Shown: one piece after another, positions 42,670 through 52,493 of the stretch | Layout: each line of letters starts with the position of its first letter | Numbering within the stretch: position 1 is the first letter of the stretch | Made by a program: the position numbers and the translations under genes | Assembly: GCF_015097055.1 (NCBI RefSeq) | Contig: NZ_AP023366.1 | Coordinates: forward strand, 1 to 64,000 | DNA: 64,000 nucleotides | Direction: 5' to 3' | DNA from: Effusibacillus dendaii | GTDB taxonomy: Bacteria; Bacillota; Bacilli; Tumebacillales; Effusibacillaceae | The notes under the pieces: model-generated | Told to the model about the DNA's origin: nothing | The model's database searches: none | What the model saw: the letters and a program-made list of their open reading frames with translations, nothing else

Positions 42670-43117
42670 ATGGAAACTTTTTTGGCTGACAGGTTTGATC
42701 CTTGGAGTACTGGGGGGAGTGTTCAGTTTATTTGGAAAAAACTGGTTCAATTTTAGCGTGCCGGGTGGTATGATGATAGCAAGTTGGGTGGCGGTAAACC
42801 GTTCCAAAGGAAAGCGTTTTTGGGCGGGGGTTGCCGCTTCCGCATTAGCCGGAATTGTGGGGTGGCTCCTGTTCCTCGCGCTGCATACCCAATTGCTTTC
42901 ACAAGAAGAGACCACGTTTGGGCAGATTGCGTTGTTTTCCTTGTCGTTTCTCGCTCCCATGTTTCTAATCGTTTGTGTGTTCGGATCCTGGGTGTTTGCC
43001 AATACGCGGGAACGGCAGCTGCACCGGTTAGAACAGCGGAGACAGGCGCAGAAAACGAATCAAAAAGAACGTCCGGTCAACCGACCCAAACGAAAGTATA
43101 AAAAGAAGAAAAAGTAA
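42620..43117 (+). CDS. Membrane protein of unknown function, lysine-rich tail
   Basis: The 165-residue protein starts at ATG 42620 after GGGAGG, overlapping the ATPase end by 50 bp in another frame. It has four hydrophobic segments (about 20-40, 45-60, 68-88, 105-127) and a strongly basic end (PKRKYKKKKK). No family is recognised. The overlap suggests co-expression with the ABC pair. Confidence 0.65.
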   Translation: MTTGQNQQMGQSPQRFEWKLFWLTGLILGVLGGVFSLFGKNWFNFSVPGGMMIASWVAVNRSKGKRFWAGVAASALAGIVGWLLFLALHTQLLSQEETTFGQIALFSLSFLAPMFLIVCVFGSWVFANTRERQLHRLEQRRQAQKTNQKERPVNRPKRKYKKKKK

Positions 43118-43136
43118 CGGTCAAGAGAGGGATCCT

Positions 43137-43445
43137 ATGCGTTGGAAACTGATCGGTCTCATTTTGTTTGCGGTGCTGGTTGCCGCTTTTACATTGTCCA
43201 ATTCGCGGCTGGTGGAAGTCAACTTCCTGTTTGTTAGCGTGCAGATGAACCTGGTGCTGTTGATGTTGATTACACTTTTGCTGGGAATGTGTTTAATGGC
43301 GATTCTATGGTCGATTCGGGCTTGGAAATGGCGCGGCGAAATGAACCGGCTGCGTCAACAGGTAGCGGAGTTGACCGAGCAGGCAAATGTGAAGCGGGAC
43401 GAACATGTGGACGAGGCAAAATCCCCTATGTCAGATCCTATGTAA
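43137..43445 (+). CDS. LapA/DUF1049-family membrane protein
   Basis: The 102-residue protein has two membrane helices (about 4-22 and 38-60) around the conserved LSNSRLVEVNFLF segment and a cytoplasmic coiled coil (RLRQQVAELTEQANV), matching the lipopolysaccharide-assembly-A-like (DUF1049, YqjE-type) family. Function in Gram-positives is unknown. It follows the ABC operon by 19 bp. Confidence 0.8.
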   Translation: MRWKLIGLILFAVLVAAFTLSNSRLVEVNFLFVSVQMNLVLLMLITLLLGMCLMAILWSIRAWKWRGEMNRLRQQVAELTEQANVKRDEHVDEAKSPMSDPM

Positions 43446-43603
43446 ATTCACGCAATCATAAGAGTTTCATCATATTATAAATAAAAATAAATTCTAACAA
43501 CCACCTTTCTTGAATTCTTACATATTATTCCAAATAACACCGGGATTTTAACCAGGGACGGTTGTCTTATTTTAATCAAATAGCGTGAAGAGGAGTGGGG
43601 AAC

Positions 43604-44677
43604 ATGTGGCGAAAAACAAAAATCGCGGAGATTCTGGGTATTTCCTATCCGATTATTCAGGCGGGGATGGCAGGAGGACCGACGACGCCACAACTGGTAG
43701 CCGCCGTATCGGAGGCAGGCGGGTTGGGGACATTGGGCGCCGGTTATATGACACCGGAACAGATCCGATCAGCCGTCCGGGAAATTCGGAAGTTGACCGA
43801 TCGGCCGTTTGCCGTCAATCTGTTCGTGGATGAGCCACCGGTTGTCTTAGAAGAACAATTGGCAAAAGCGAACCAGCAATTGGACCGCTTCCGGAAAGAA
43901 CTTGGCATCGAACTGGGAACTCGGCCAAGCAAGTATGCCGAATCGTATCCGGATCAACTGGCCGCAGTGATAGAGGAGAAAGTGCCCGTTTTTAGTTTTA
44001 CGTTTGGCATTCCTTCGCAGGAACAGATGAAACGGCTTCAGGAGAACGGCATCGTGACGGTTGGAACGGCGACCACCGTACGAGAAGCCGTACAGTTGGA
44101 ACAGGTGGGAGTCGATCTGATTGTCGGCCAGGGGAGTGAAGCAGGTGGTCATCGGGGAACGTTTTTGGCTCCGGTTGAGCACTCGCTCGTGGGGACATTG
44201 GCCTTGGTGCCGCAGATCGTGGACGCCGTGCAGATACCTGTCATTGCAGCTGGCGGCATCATGGACGGACGCGGTGTGGCTGCGGCACTGGCGTTAGGGG
44301 CAGAGGGCGCGCAGTTGGGCACTGCCTTTCTGGCGTGTCCGGAAAGTGGCGCTCACCCTGCGCAAAAGGCAGCGTTGCTGAACAGCACGGACGAATCGAC
44401 TGTGTTGACAACCGCTTTTTCAGGAAGAACGGCTCGCGGCATCCGCAATAGGATGATCACCGAAATGGAGTCGCATCGCGACACAATTGCTCCCTATCCG
44501 GTGCAAAATGCATTGACGCGGGACATCCGGCAGGCGGCCGCCAGACAGAATAAAACGGATTATATGTCGTTGTGGGCAGGGCAAGCGTCCCGTTTGACAA
44601 CAACAAAACCGGCAGCCGATTTGTTTGCCGACCTGGTGCGGGAGACGGAAGAAGTGCTGCGAAAGATTTCGCAGTAA
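43604..44677 (+). CDS. Nitronate monooxygenase (2-nitropropane dioxygenase family)
   Basis: The 357-residue FMN enzyme has PIIQAGMAGGPTTPQLVAAV, VGQGSEAGGHRGTF with the catalytic His, and the flavin phosphate-binding VIAAGGIMDGRGVAAALALG. It oxidises alkyl nitronates, with propionate-3-nitronate the usual physiological toxin. GAGGAGTGGGG sets ATG 43604 over the upstream in-frame codon. It is monocistronic; the T-box leader of valS starts soon after. Confidence 0.9.
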   Translation: MWRKTKIAEILGISYPIIQAGMAGGPTTPQLVAAVSEAGGLGTLGAGYMTPEQIRSAVREIRKLTDRPFAVNLFVDEPPVVLEEQLAKANQQLDRFRKELGIELGTRPSKYAESYPDQLAAVIEEKVPVFSFTFGIPSQEQMKRLQENGIVTVGTATTVREAVQLEQVGVDLIVGQGSEAGGHRGTFLAPVEHSLVGTLALVPQIVDAVQIPVIAAGGIMDGRGVAAALALGAEGAQLGTAFLACPESGAHPAQKAALLNSTDESTVLTTAFSGRTARGIRNRMITEMESHRDTIAPYPVQNALTRDIRQAAARQNKTDYMSLWAGQASRLTTTKPAADLFADLVRETEEVLRKISQ

Positions 44678-44765
44678 GGGAAGCCGCCAAAGTAAGGCAG
44701 GCCGCTAAAAAGCAGACTTCGAATCAGCGGCAGATTCTTACGCCAGATGGACTGCGACGCGAATT

Positions 44766-44793
44766 TTGACAAACAGCGGGTTTTGCGTATACT
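44766..44793 (+). promoter_or_regulatory. SigA promoter of the valS T-box transcript
   Basis: A perfect TTGACA (44766-44771), 16-bp spacer and TATACT (44788-44793). Transcription would begin near 44800, just upstream of the leader's stem I. Confidence 0.8.
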
Positions 44794-44799
44794 AGGTAA

Positions 44800-45196
44800 A
44801 GAACAGTCAATTGGACTAAAAACGAAGACGGGAAAGAGTAGGGTGGATACATCCACAGAGAGGAAAACCGGCGATTGATTGGATAGCCGACAGCATTTGG
44901 CATGTTACAAAGAGCAATCAATCGCGGCTGCGAGGTTTTCCGGAATTGGTTCATCTGAACGTCATCCCTGAGTTGTTTGGCTGAACGGAACGTATGATCG
45001 ATTCGCGAATGCAGGTTGTTGCAGTCGCTTCCGCTAGGTCAATTCCGGTGAAATCCGTTATCTTCCCAAGTGTGCGTCTGACTTGTGAGCATGTCTGGCC
45101 GTGTAACTGTTTTTGTGCGGCGGGTAAGACGCGAAAAAAGGTGGTAGCGCGGAAGCAATCCTTTCGTCCTTTAGAGGGCGGAAGGTTTTTTAATGT
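44800..45196 (+). promoter_or_regulatory. T-box riboswitch, valine-specific
   Basis: The long leader fills the gap before valS. Stem I is visible: GGAAAACC (about 44862) with GGTTTTCC (about 44930), and inside it GCGATTGATTG with CAATCAATCGC. An AAAGAGTAGGG segment lies on the 5' side. The specifier region has CTGAAC-GTC-ATCC (GTC at 44961), a valine codon followed by the usual purine. The T-box AAAGGTGGTAGCGCGG is at 45136-45151 and a terminator follows. Uncharged tRNA-Val(GAC) would stabilise the antiterminator and switch on valS. Confidence 0.92.
45160..45192 (+). terminator. Regulated terminator of the valS T-box
   Basis: CCTTTCGTCC pairs with GGGCGGAAGG (G-U pairs allowed) followed by TTTTTT. 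The stem competes with the T-box antiterminator. Confidence 0.88.
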
Positions 45197-45219
45197 AGAG
45201 TCCAGAGGGGGATTTTGAA

Positions 45220-47904
45220 ATGTCTGAAGACACAACCAATCAAAATCAGATTCCGACTGTCTATGATCCGCAGTCGACAGAACAGAGGCTGTATGATTGG
45301 TGGATTGAGAGCCAATTTTTTAAAGCGACGGGCGATCCGGATAAACAGCCGTACAGTATTGTCATTCCGCCGCCGAACGTTACCGGCGTATTGCACATGG
45401 GGCACGCGCTTGACTGTACGCTGCAGGATGTGCTGATCCGTTACAAACGGATGCGAGGGTTTGACACGCTGTGGCTGCCAGGGATGGACCATGCGGGCAT
45501 TGCGACACAGGCAAGGGTGGAAGCCACGTTGCGGGAACAGGGGATTTCCCGTTACGACATGGGACGTGAGAAATTTCTTGAAAAAGTGTGGGAGTGGAAA
45601 GAAAATTACGCGTCCGTGATTCGTTCACAGTGGCGGAGAATGGGATTTTCGCTCGACTATTCGCGTGAGCGGTTTACGATGGATGAAGGGCTTTCACGTG
45701 CCGTGCGCACCGTATTTGTCGAGTTGTATAAAAGAGGCTTAATCTACCGCGGCAACCGGATTATCAACTGGGATCCGGCAGCCAGAACGGCTCTGTCAGA
45801 CATCGAAGTGGAGTATAAAGATGTCAAAGGGGCGCTTTACCATATGCGTTACCCGTTAAAAGACGGCAGCGGTCATATTACGGTTGCCACCACGCGGCCG
45901 GAAACGATGCTTGGCGATACAGGCGTGGCCGTGCACCCGGATGACGAGCGGTACCGGCATTTGATCGGCCAAACCGTTATTTTGCCGATTATTGGCCGGG
46001 AAATACCGATCGTGGCAGATGAGTATGTCGATCGCGAATTCGGTTCCGGTGCGGTGAAAATGACGCCTGCCCATGACCCGAACGATTTTGAAATCGGCGT
46101 TCGCCATAATCTTGAGATGATCAGCGTGATGGATGAGACGGCAACCATGAACGAAAATGCGGGTCCTTACAAGGGGCTCGACCGGTTCGAATGCCGCAAG
46201 CGGATCGTGGCGGATCTGCAGGAACAAGGCGTATTGTTCAAAATCGAGGAACATGACCATGCGGTGGGCCATTCGGAGCGAAGCGGCGCAGTGGTTGAGC
46301 CGTTTTTGTCCACCCAGTGGTTTGTCAACATGAAACCATTGGCGGAGAATGCCATCACATTGCAAAAAAGCGGTACGCCTGTCCGCTTTGTGCCGGACCG
46401 GTTTGAAAAAATTTACCTGCACTGGATTGAGAACATTCGCGATTGGTGCATTTCTCGCCAACTGTGGTGGGGTCATCGGATTCCCGCTTGGTACTGCCAG
46501 GATTGCGGCGAGACGATAGTGGAATTGGAAGACCCGACCAGTTGTCCGTCATGCGGCAGCCACAACCTGCAGCAGGACGAAGATGTGCTCGACACATGGT
46601 TCTCATCCGGGCTATGGCCGTTTTCCACGATGGGGTGGCCAGACATGACGGATGATATGAAGCGCTATTATCCCACTGATGTGCTGGTAACCGGGTTTGA
46701 CATCATTTATTTCTGGGTGGCCCGGATGATATTCAGCGGGTTGGAGTTTACGGGCGAACGCCCCTTTAAGGACGTGCTGATTCATGGCCTGGTGAGGGAT
46801 GCGGAAGGGCGTAAAATGTCCAAGTCGCTTGGCAACGGCGTAGATCCGCTTGACGTTATCGAAAAATATGGTGCGGACGCTCTTCGCTTCATGTTGATGA
46901 CAGGCAGCACGCCGGGCAATGACCTGCGGTTCCATTGGGACAAGGTGGAGTCGGCGAGAAACTTTGCCAATAAAATTTGGAACGCTTCGCGGTTCGTGAT
47001 GATGAATTTGGGTGATTTCCGTTACGAAGACATCCGTTTCCGCCATGACACGGGCGAACTGTCTGACCGTTTGGGGACGGCTGACAAGTGGATTTTGCAC
47101 CGTTTAAATGAGACGGCGGCGGTTGTCAACGCGGCGCTTGAGCGGTACGATTTTGGTGAAGCGGGACGGCAAATTTACGAGTTTATCTGGAACGAATACT
47201 GCGACTGGTATATCGAACTGGCCAAACTGTACCTGCAAGGCGATGACGAGGAAGCCAAGCAGACCACCAAGTCGGTGCTTGTGTACGTACTGGATCAGTC
47301 CCTGCGTTTGCTGCATCCGTTCATGCCGTTTATCACGGAGGAAATCTGGCAGCATATTCCGCATGACGGCAAGACGATTACACTTGCTGCCTATCCGGAT
47401 TTTGACGACTCTTTGGTCAATGAATCCGCCGCGGACGAAATGGAAGTGTTGATGGACCTGATTCGGGCCGTCCGCAATGTACGGGCAGAAATGAATGTAC
47501 CGCCCAGCCGGCCTGTGACGATGATTATAAAACCGGCAAATGAAACGGCAGAATCGTTGATTCACAGGGGACAACCCTATATCGTTCGATTCTGCAATCC
47601 GGAGCAGCTCATCATTGACCGAAACGCCGCCACCCCGGAAAAATCGGTCACAGCTGTTGTGTCGGGGGCCGAATTGTTTCTCCCGTTGGCCGGATTAATT
47701 GATATCGACGCGGAAATTGCCCGCTTGGAAAAAGAATTGAAACATCTGAATGCGGAAGTCGAACGGGTGGAGAAGAAATTGGCCAATCCGGGATTCACAG
47801 CGAAAGCACCGACAGAAGTTGTGGAAGCGGAACGGGCAAAAGGGCTTGATTACGCCGAAAAACGTGACAAGGTGAAGGCTCGCATTGCAGAGCTTCGCGG
47901 GTAA
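45220..47904 (+). CDS. valS: Valyl-tRNA synthetase
   Basis: The 894-residue class I synthetase has [15 protein letters not shown] (HIGH motif as HMGH, near 60), the editing domain (about 190-350), SCPSCGSHN zinc knuckle-like Cys, [18 protein letters not shown] (KMSKS near 532), an anticodon-binding domain, and a C-terminal coiled-coil arm ([20 protein letters not shown]). Length is normal. GAGGGGG precedes the ATG, and expression is set by the T-box. Confidence 0.98.
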   Translation: MSEDTTNQNQIPTVYDPQSTEQRLYDWWIESQFFKATGDPDKQPYSIVIPPPNVTGVLHMGHALDCTLQDVLIRYKRMRGFDTLWLPGMDHAGIATQARVEATLREQGISRYDMGREKFLEKVWEWKENYASVIRSQWRRMGFSLDYSRERFTMDEGLSRAVRTVFVELYKRGLIYRGNRIINWDPAARTALSDIEVEYKDVKGALYHMRYPLKDGSGHITVATTRPETMLGDTGVAVHPDDERYRHLIGQTVILPIIGREIPIVADEYVDREFGSGAVKMTPAHDPNDFEIGVRHNLEMISVMDETATMNENAGPYKGLDRFECRKRIVADLQEQGVLFKIEEHDHAVGHSERSGAVVEPFLSTQWFVNMKPLAENAITLQKSGTPVRFVPDRFEKIYLHWIENIRDWCISRQLWWGHRIPAWYCQDCGETIVELEDPTSCPSCGSHNLQQDEDVLDTWFSSGLWPFSTMGWPDMTDDMKRYYPTDVLVTGFDIIYFWVARMIFSGLEFTGERPFKDVLIHGLVRDAEGRKMSKSLGNGVDPLDVIEKYGADALRFMLMTGSTPGNDLRFHWDKVESARNFANKIWNASRFVMMNLGDFRYEDIRFRHDTGELSDRLGTADKWILHRLNETAAVVNAALERYDFGEAGRQIYEFIWNEYCDWYIELAKLYLQGDDEEAKQTTKSVLVYVLDQSLRLLHPFMPFITEEIWQHIPHDGKTITLAAYPDFDDSLVNESAADEMEVLMDLIRAVRNVRAEMNVPPSRPVTMIIKPANETAESLIHRGQPYIVRFCNPEQLIIDRNAATPEKSVTAVVSGAELFLPLAGLIDIDAEIARLEKELKHLNAEVERVEKKLANPGFTAKAPTEVVEAERAKGLDYAEKRDKVKARIAELRG

Positions 47905-47973
47905 TATCTGACCATGAACCCGAACGGCCGGTGGTACAAACCTTGCAGTGTCCATCTGCCGTTTGTTTGCGCG

Positions 47974-48036
47974 CGTAACGCACCGGTGGATGTGCAGCGG
48001 ACTGTACAGAGGCCGTAACGCACCAGTGGGGGTGCT
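47974..48036. repeat. Two imperfect direct repeats in the valS-folC gap
   Basis: CGTAACGCACC-(G/A)GTGG-xx-GTGC occurs at 47974 and again at 48014, each able to fold on itself. Function unknown. Confidence 0.5.
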
Positions 48037-48047
48037 CGTACGAAAGT

Positions 48048-48080
48048 CAAGGGTGCCACCAATAGCGAGGTGGCACCTTG
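48048..48080 (+). terminator. Strong hairpin after valS
   Basis: CAAGGGTGCCACC pairs with GGTGGCACCTTG (one bulged G), but the T-run is poor. Confidence 0.5.
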
Positions 48081-48132
48081 TAATTAGAATCAAATGAATC
48101 ACTTTCGGAATACGATAAAGGACTGATGGCGA

Positions 48133-49431
48133 TTGCTGCTCGAATGGATATCAAGTTTTCCCCGATTTGACGGAAGATGGGGCATCAAACTGGGGTTGGA
48201 ACGAATGGAGGCGCTGCTTGAGCGGCTAGGCAATCCGCATCGGCAGATGCGTTTTCTCCATGTGGCGGGGACGAACGGCAAAGGTTCCACCTGCGCCTAT
48301 TTGGCCTCGATTTATCAGCAAGCGGGTTACCGAGTGGGCCGTTACACATCTCCTTACATTATGCATTTTTATGACCGGATTTCGATTAACGGGCGAGATG
48401 CAGAAGAAGAAAAACTGGCTGTTTGCGCCGAAAAGCTGAAGCCGCATATCCGGGAAATTTCAGAAACGGAATTGGGGCAGCCTACCGAATTTGAAGTGAT
48501 TACGTTATTGGCCATTCTTTATTTTCTCGAACAGAAGACAGATCTTGTCGTATGGGAAACAGGGCTTGGCGGCAGGTTGGATGCGACAAACGTCGTAACA
48601 CCCCTGATTTCCATTATTACAAACGTCGGCTTGGATCATGTGTTGCTGTTGGGGCCTACGATCGAAGCGATTGCAGCCGAAAAGGCAGGTATTGTAAAAA
48701 ATGGCATACCGGTGATTACGGCCGCTGTGTCGCCCGCTTTGGAGGTCATAGCGGAACGCGCCAAAGAGGCCCAGGCACCCCTGTTCGTATTAAGCCGCGA
48801 TTTTACGTATAACCGTCTCCGGTATTCGCTTGCGGGGCAGGCATTCGATTTTCGGTCGGCGAATAGTGAATTTAAACAATTGGAAATTGCAATGCTTGGC
48901 GAACATCAATGCCAAAATGCCGCATTGGCAGTCCAAGCAGTGCTGCTTCTTGCAAAAAACGGTCAGCTGCCCGTGAGCGAACAGGCGCTCCGGGAAGGTT
49001 TGCAAAACACGCGCTGGCCCGGCCGTTTGGAAATTGCAGGTCAACAACCGCTTGTGCTGCTTGATGGCGCCCATAATCCGCATGGGGCAGACGCTTTGGC
49101 AAATGCGCTGGGTGAGCTGTTAGAAGGTCGGAAAGTACGATTGGTGATTGGGATTTTGCAGGATAAACTGCTGCCTGGTGTAGTGGATCCGATTTTGCCA
49201 TTTGCTGAGTCCATTGTGGTTACTGCCCCGAATACGCCGCGGGCCGCTACTGTACAAGAGGTAGCCGCATTTTTGCGCGAACGGACGGATGTCCCGCTGC
49301 GACAGATTGCACGGGTGGCGGATGCGGTTAAGGATGCGGTGGATTCGGCAAAACCGGAGCATATCGTCCTGGTGACAGGCTCCCTGTATACGATTTCGGA
49401 AGCGAGACAATTTGTCTGCGGGAAAGGATGA
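48133..49431 (+). CDS. folC: Folylpolyglutamate synthase / dihydrofolate synthase
   Basis: The 432-residue Mur-ligase-family enzyme adds glutamate to folates. It has WGIKLGLERMEALLERLGNP, the P-loop HVAGTNGKGSTCAYLASI, the carbamylated-Lys region, ITNVGLDHVLLLG and LLDGAHNPHGADAL. The TTG at 48133 is the only in-frame start near AAGGACTG; it gives a slightly short N-terminus. Gene order valS-folC is as in Bacillus. murC follows after 6 bp. Confidence 0.95.
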   Translation: MLLEWISSFPRFDGRWGIKLGLERMEALLERLGNPHRQMRFLHVAGTNGKGSTCAYLASIYQQAGYRVGRYTSPYIMHFYDRISINGRDAEEEKLAVCAEKLKPHIREISETELGQPTEFEVITLLAILYFLEQKTDLVVWETGLGGRLDATNVVTPLISIITNVGLDHVLLLGPTIEAIAAEKAGIVKNGIPVITAAVSPALEVIAERAKEAQAPLFVLSRDFTYNRLRYSLAGQAFDFRSANSEFKQLEIAMLGEHQCQNAALAVQAVLLLAKNGQLPVSEQALREGLQNTRWPGRLEIAGQQPLVLLDGAHNPHGADALANALGELLEGRKVRLVIGILQDKLLPGVVDPILPFAESIVVTAPNTPRAATVQEVAAFLRERTDVPLRQIARVADAVKDAVDSAKPEHIVLVTGSLYTISEARQFVCGKG

Positions 49432-49437
49432 CATCGG

Positions 49438-50811
49438 GTGAATCAGCCACAACATGTTCATTTTGTCGGAATTGGCGGTTATGGAATGAGTGCGATTGCG
49501 CGTGTGATGTTGGATCTTGGATATCAGGTTTCAGGTTCCGATGTAACTCGGCAGGAGGCGGTCGACCGGCTGCAGTTGCTTGGTGCCACCATTTACATCG
49601 GACATGACCGGTCTAACATAACAGGCGCTGATTGCGTAGTGTATTCAACAGCTGTCAAACCAGATAATCCGGAACTCCTGGCGGCTGCAGAAGCGAGCAT
49701 TCCGGTCCTGCACCGTTCTCAGATGTTGGCTAAATTAATGGGAGAACGTACCGGCATTGCTGTATCCGGCGCTCACGGCAAAACCACCACCACCTCAATG
49801 ATCTCCTATATTTTGCAGGAAGCCAATTTACAGCCGACTTATATTATCGGCGGCGTATTGACGAACGTGGGAGATAACGCGCGGGCGGGCAGCGGACCTT
49901 TCCTGGTTGCAGAAGCGGATGAAAGCGACGGTTCCTTTATCCATTACCGCCCGCACTATGCGGTGGTCACCAACATTGAGGCAGACCATTTGGAGAATTA
50001 TGACGGCGATTTTGAAAAATTGAAACAAGCCTACCGCCGCTTCTTTTCGAATTTGGATGTCGACGGTGCGATTGTAGCGTGCTGGGATGATCCGGTTGTG
50101 CGGGAACTGTTGACAGATGCAAAGAGGAATGTACTAACTTACGGCCTCTATGCCGAAACGGAGATGACAGCCGATCAAATCGCTTTGTTGCAGCGCGGTT
50201 CCCGCTTTACGGTGATTCGGAAAGGACAGCCGCTCGGTACTGTGGAACTGGTGATCCCGGGTATTCACAATGTGTACAATGCGCTCGCGGCGACGCTTGT
50301 TTGCTTGGAGGCGGGCGTTTCGTTTGCAGATATTGCGGCCGCCCTGAAAAAATTTACCGGTGCCAAACGCCGGTTCCAAGTCCACTGCGATACCCCTCAG
50401 CTGTTGGTAGTCGACGATTATGCCCACCATCCGACTGAAATCAGAGCTACGATCGCTGCCGCCAAAGCAAGCGGCAGACGGGTAGTTGCTGTTTTTCAAC
50501 CGCAGCGGTACTCCCGCACCTTCTACTTTTTTGAGGAATTCAGCCGTGCATTCGCGGAAGCGGACGAAGTGGTGTTGACAGACATCTACTCCCCGGCTGG
50601 TGAGGCGCGTATTGAAGGCATTTCATCTGAAAAATTGGCTGCCCTGATCGCGCAAAACAGCAGGATACCGACCCGTTTTCTGGCAACAAAAGAGGAAGTG
50701 TTGGGCTATTTGCTGCACCATAAACAGGCGGGCGACCTGATTTTGACGATGGGGGCGGGCGACATCTACAAAGTGGCGGAACAGTTGGTACAGGCGCTGG
50801 CGGCCTCTTAA
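49438..50811 (+). CDS. murC: UDP-N-acetylmuramate--L-alanine ligase
   Basis: The 457-residue enzyme adds L-Ala to UDP-MurNAc. Motifs: FVGIGGYGMSAIARVM, SGAHGKTTTTSMISY, EADESDGSF, TNIEADHLENY, VDDYAHHPTEIRATI and FQPQRYSRT. It starts at GTG 49438, nearly touching folC, so the two are probably co-translated. In B. subtilis murC is elsewhere in this neighbourhood, so placement here is a local variation. Confidence 0.96.
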   Translation: MNQPQHVHFVGIGGYGMSAIARVMLDLGYQVSGSDVTRQEAVDRLQLLGATIYIGHDRSNITGADCVVYSTAVKPDNPELLAAAEASIPVLHRSQMLAKLMGERTGIAVSGAHGKTTTTSMISYILQEANLQPTYIIGGVLTNVGDNARAGSGPFLVAEADESDGSFIHYRPHYAVVTNIEADHLENYDGDFEKLKQAYRRFFSNLDVDGAIVACWDDPVVRELLTDAKRNVLTYGLYAETEMTADQIALLQRGSRFTVIRKGQPLGTVELVIPGIHNVYNALAATLVCLEAGVSFADIAAALKKFTGAKRRFQVHCDTPQLLVVDDYAHHPTEIRATIAAAKASGRRVVAVFQPQRYSRTFYFFEEFSRAFAEADEVVLTDIYSPAGEARIEGISSEKLAALIAQNSRIPTRFLATKEEVLGYLLHHKQAGDLILTMGAGDIYKVAEQLVQALAAS

Positions 50812-51146
50812 GGCGCCTTGTTTTCAGGCGACAGGAAATGGTGGATTTTATAGATAGTCGAAGATGTTCGCAGCAGATTCGGACAAGCGATTGGAAGTTC
50901 TTGTCTTTTTTTAACAGCTTAGAAAGTATAAAAATGTGATATTCCATCACCATTTTTATACTTTCGGCTGTCGAAAAAGGCTTCCTCTATTAGACGCTGC
51001 TTTTCCTTGAATATGCTTCGGTAGAAGCCTTTTTTAAGACTTTTAAAAATTTTGGACTTGTAACCAATATTTTCATCCGATATACTAATAATTAGGTCTA
51101 TGGAAAATTTAACTAGTGGGGGAATGAAAAGCTAAGGAGTGATCGG
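50812..51146. other. Intergenic 335 bp with two strong hairpins
   Basis: No gene is seen. The gap holds a long AT-rich hairpin (50922-50965) and a second inverted repeat, AAAAAGGCTTC / GAAGCCTTTTTT (50977-51038 region), with a loop of about 45 nt; the latter can terminate on either strand. The promoter of the downstream 3D-domain gene is probably near 51080-51110 (ATACTAATAATTAGG), not clearly a SigA type. Confidence 0.6.
50922..50965. repeat. Near-perfect 44-bp AT-rich hairpin
   Basis: GAAAGTATAAAAATG-TGAT pairs with ATCA-C-CATTTTTATACTTTC, with one bulged base and loop ATTCC. It has no flanking T-run and is longer than a usual terminator. Confidence 0.75.
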
Positions 51147-52115
51147 GTGAGTAAATTCAGTCGAAGATCAATCTCATTATTGGCGGCAGCCCTGACCGTA
51201 ACTGCAGCCGGAAGCGGTACGGCACTATCCCTGCATAAGACGGTCCAGTTGAACGTTGACGGTCAGAACAAGCGAGTTTCCGGTTTTTTTAGAGGCTCTA
51301 TCGAACAGTTCTTGCATGAGCAAGGTATTGCTGCCGGTGGACAGGATATGGTGCAACCGCCCAAAAACTTCAAGGTGGCTGACGGGATGAGCATCATCGT
51401 ACGACATGCCCGTGAAGTAACGATTCAGGACGGCGACAAGCAACCGCAAAAGCTGGTTACGACAGCCACATCGGTGGCAGATTTGCTTAAACAGGCAGGT
51501 ATCCAACTCGGCAAAGAAGACCGGGTGAACGTGGAACTCTCCTCCGTTCCAACCGCCAATCAGACGATTTCTATTACAAGACGCGAAGTTCAAGTTGCAG
51601 TAACAGAAGAACCCATACCTTTTCAGACCGAACGCCAGCCTGACCAGAGTATAATCAGGGGGCAAGAAAAAACGCTGACGCCCGGTGTGGAAGGGTTAGC
51701 AAAAGTGACAACCCGCATTGTAATGGAAAATGGAATCGAACAAGAACGTCATGTCGATAAAGAAGTGATCAAAGAACCTGTCAACGCAGTAGTTGCATAC
51801 GGAACAAAACCGATGGTGGTGGCGTCCCGTTCCGGCGAATCATTTGCGGCTGCGCGGCAAATGTATATGTCGGCCACCGGCTATGTCGGAGGCGGACGAA
51901 CGGCGACCGGTCGGGTTGCCGAATATGGCATTGCAGCTGTCGATCCGAACGTAATACCGCTTGGCACCAAATTGTACATTGAAGGATATGGGTATGCATT
52001 GGCGGCGGATACGGGCGGAGATATTCGGGGAAATCGAATTGATCTCGTATTTAACTCGATGGGAGATGCACTGCAGTTCGGACGTCGTCAAGTCACCGTG
52101 TATATCGTCGAATAA
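51147..52115 (+). CDS. YabE-like cell-wall protein: DUF348 x2, G5, 3D domain
   Basis: The 322-residue protein has an N-terminal signal/membrane segment (about 8-28), two DUF348 repeats (about 32-75 and 90-130), a G5 domain (about 140-215; VEEPIPFQTE-like start, VDKEVIKEPVNAVVAYGTK end) and a C-terminal 3D domain with its Asp residues (IAAVDPNVIPLGTKLYIEGY, AADTGGDIRGNRIDLVF). These are autolysin/resuscitation-promoting-factor relatives that cut peptidoglycan, often in spore outgrowth. AAGGAGTGATC precedes the start codon GTG. Confidence 0.92.
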   Translation: MSKFSRRSISLLAAALTVTAAGSGTALSLHKTVQLNVDGQNKRVSGFFRGSIEQFLHEQGIAAGGQDMVQPPKNFKVADGMSIIVRHAREVTIQDGDKQPQKLVTTATSVADLLKQAGIQLGKEDRVNVELSSVPTANQTISITRREVQVAVTEEPIPFQTERQPDQSIIRGQEKTLTPGVEGLAKVTTRIVMENGIEQERHVDKEVIKEPVNAVVAYGTKPMVVASRSGESFAAARQMYMSATGYVGGGRTATGRVAEYGIAAVDPNVIPLGTKLYIEGYGYALAADTGGDIRGNRIDLVFNSMGDALQFGRRQVTVYIVE

Positions 52116-52345
52116 TCGAATCGAATAACCGCCTGCACGAAGCCATCCATCGATGGATGGCAAGCTTATTGCGATACGTATGAAAAATTGCTTGACCTGT
52201 ACTCGCAATCCTCGATGCCGCAGATGCGGCAGGAGTATCTGGAGAAACTGAAAAAACGGCTCCCACGTGGGCGACAGCCATTGAAAATCGGGAAGGCATT
52301 CATGGCTAGGGTGAAATGCCGGGTGACCCGTTATACAATAGTTGC
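52116..52345. other. Gap with an unassigned short frame
   Basis: A plus-strand frame without a clear start reads CDTYEKLLDLYSQSSMPQMR and ends VRVTRYTIVAPFGG-like near 52362. It is helix-forming but unrecognised and may be a remnant. No other gene is seen. Confidence 0.3.
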
Positions 52346-52425
52346 CCCCTTTGGGGGGTGACTCAAAGCGTTGCAGAGTAGACCGCTGAGTTGTCAGTTC
52401 AAGGGCGGTCTATTTCTTTTTCTTT
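52311..52425 (+). ncRNA. Candidate antisense antitoxin RNA
   Basis: A possible promoter (GTGAAA 52311, 17 bp, TACAAT 52334-52339) is followed about 45 bp later by a strong terminator: TAGACCGC ... GGCGGTCTA then TTTCTTTTTCTTT ending about 52425. The short RNA would overlap the 3' end of the convergent peptide gene at 52410, the arrangement of TxpA/RatA and BsrG/SR4. Confidence 0.5.
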
Positions 52426-52493
52426 CCCGACAGGAATAGAGCGACCAACACACCGAAAGAAATCATGAGGGAGATCGCCTCATAAACCGTCAT
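52410..52493 (-). CDS. Putative holin-like type I toxin peptide (27 aa)
   Basis: The peptide begins MTVYEAISLMISFGVLVALF and ends LSGKKKK: a single membrane helix with a basic tail. This matches the family annotated as putative holin-like toxin (TxpA/BsrG-type). AAAGGGGTGATGCC lies before the ATG. Such peptides depolarise or disturb the membrane unless an antisense RNA blocks translation. The converging terminator on the plus strand supports that reading. Confidence 0.7.
   Translation of the reverse strand: MTVYEAISLMISFGVLVALFLSGKKKK

Noticed and set aside
47905-48132. A second T-box before folC
   Set aside because: GGTGGTAC and a hairpin are present, but there is no stem I, specifier or T-run terminator.
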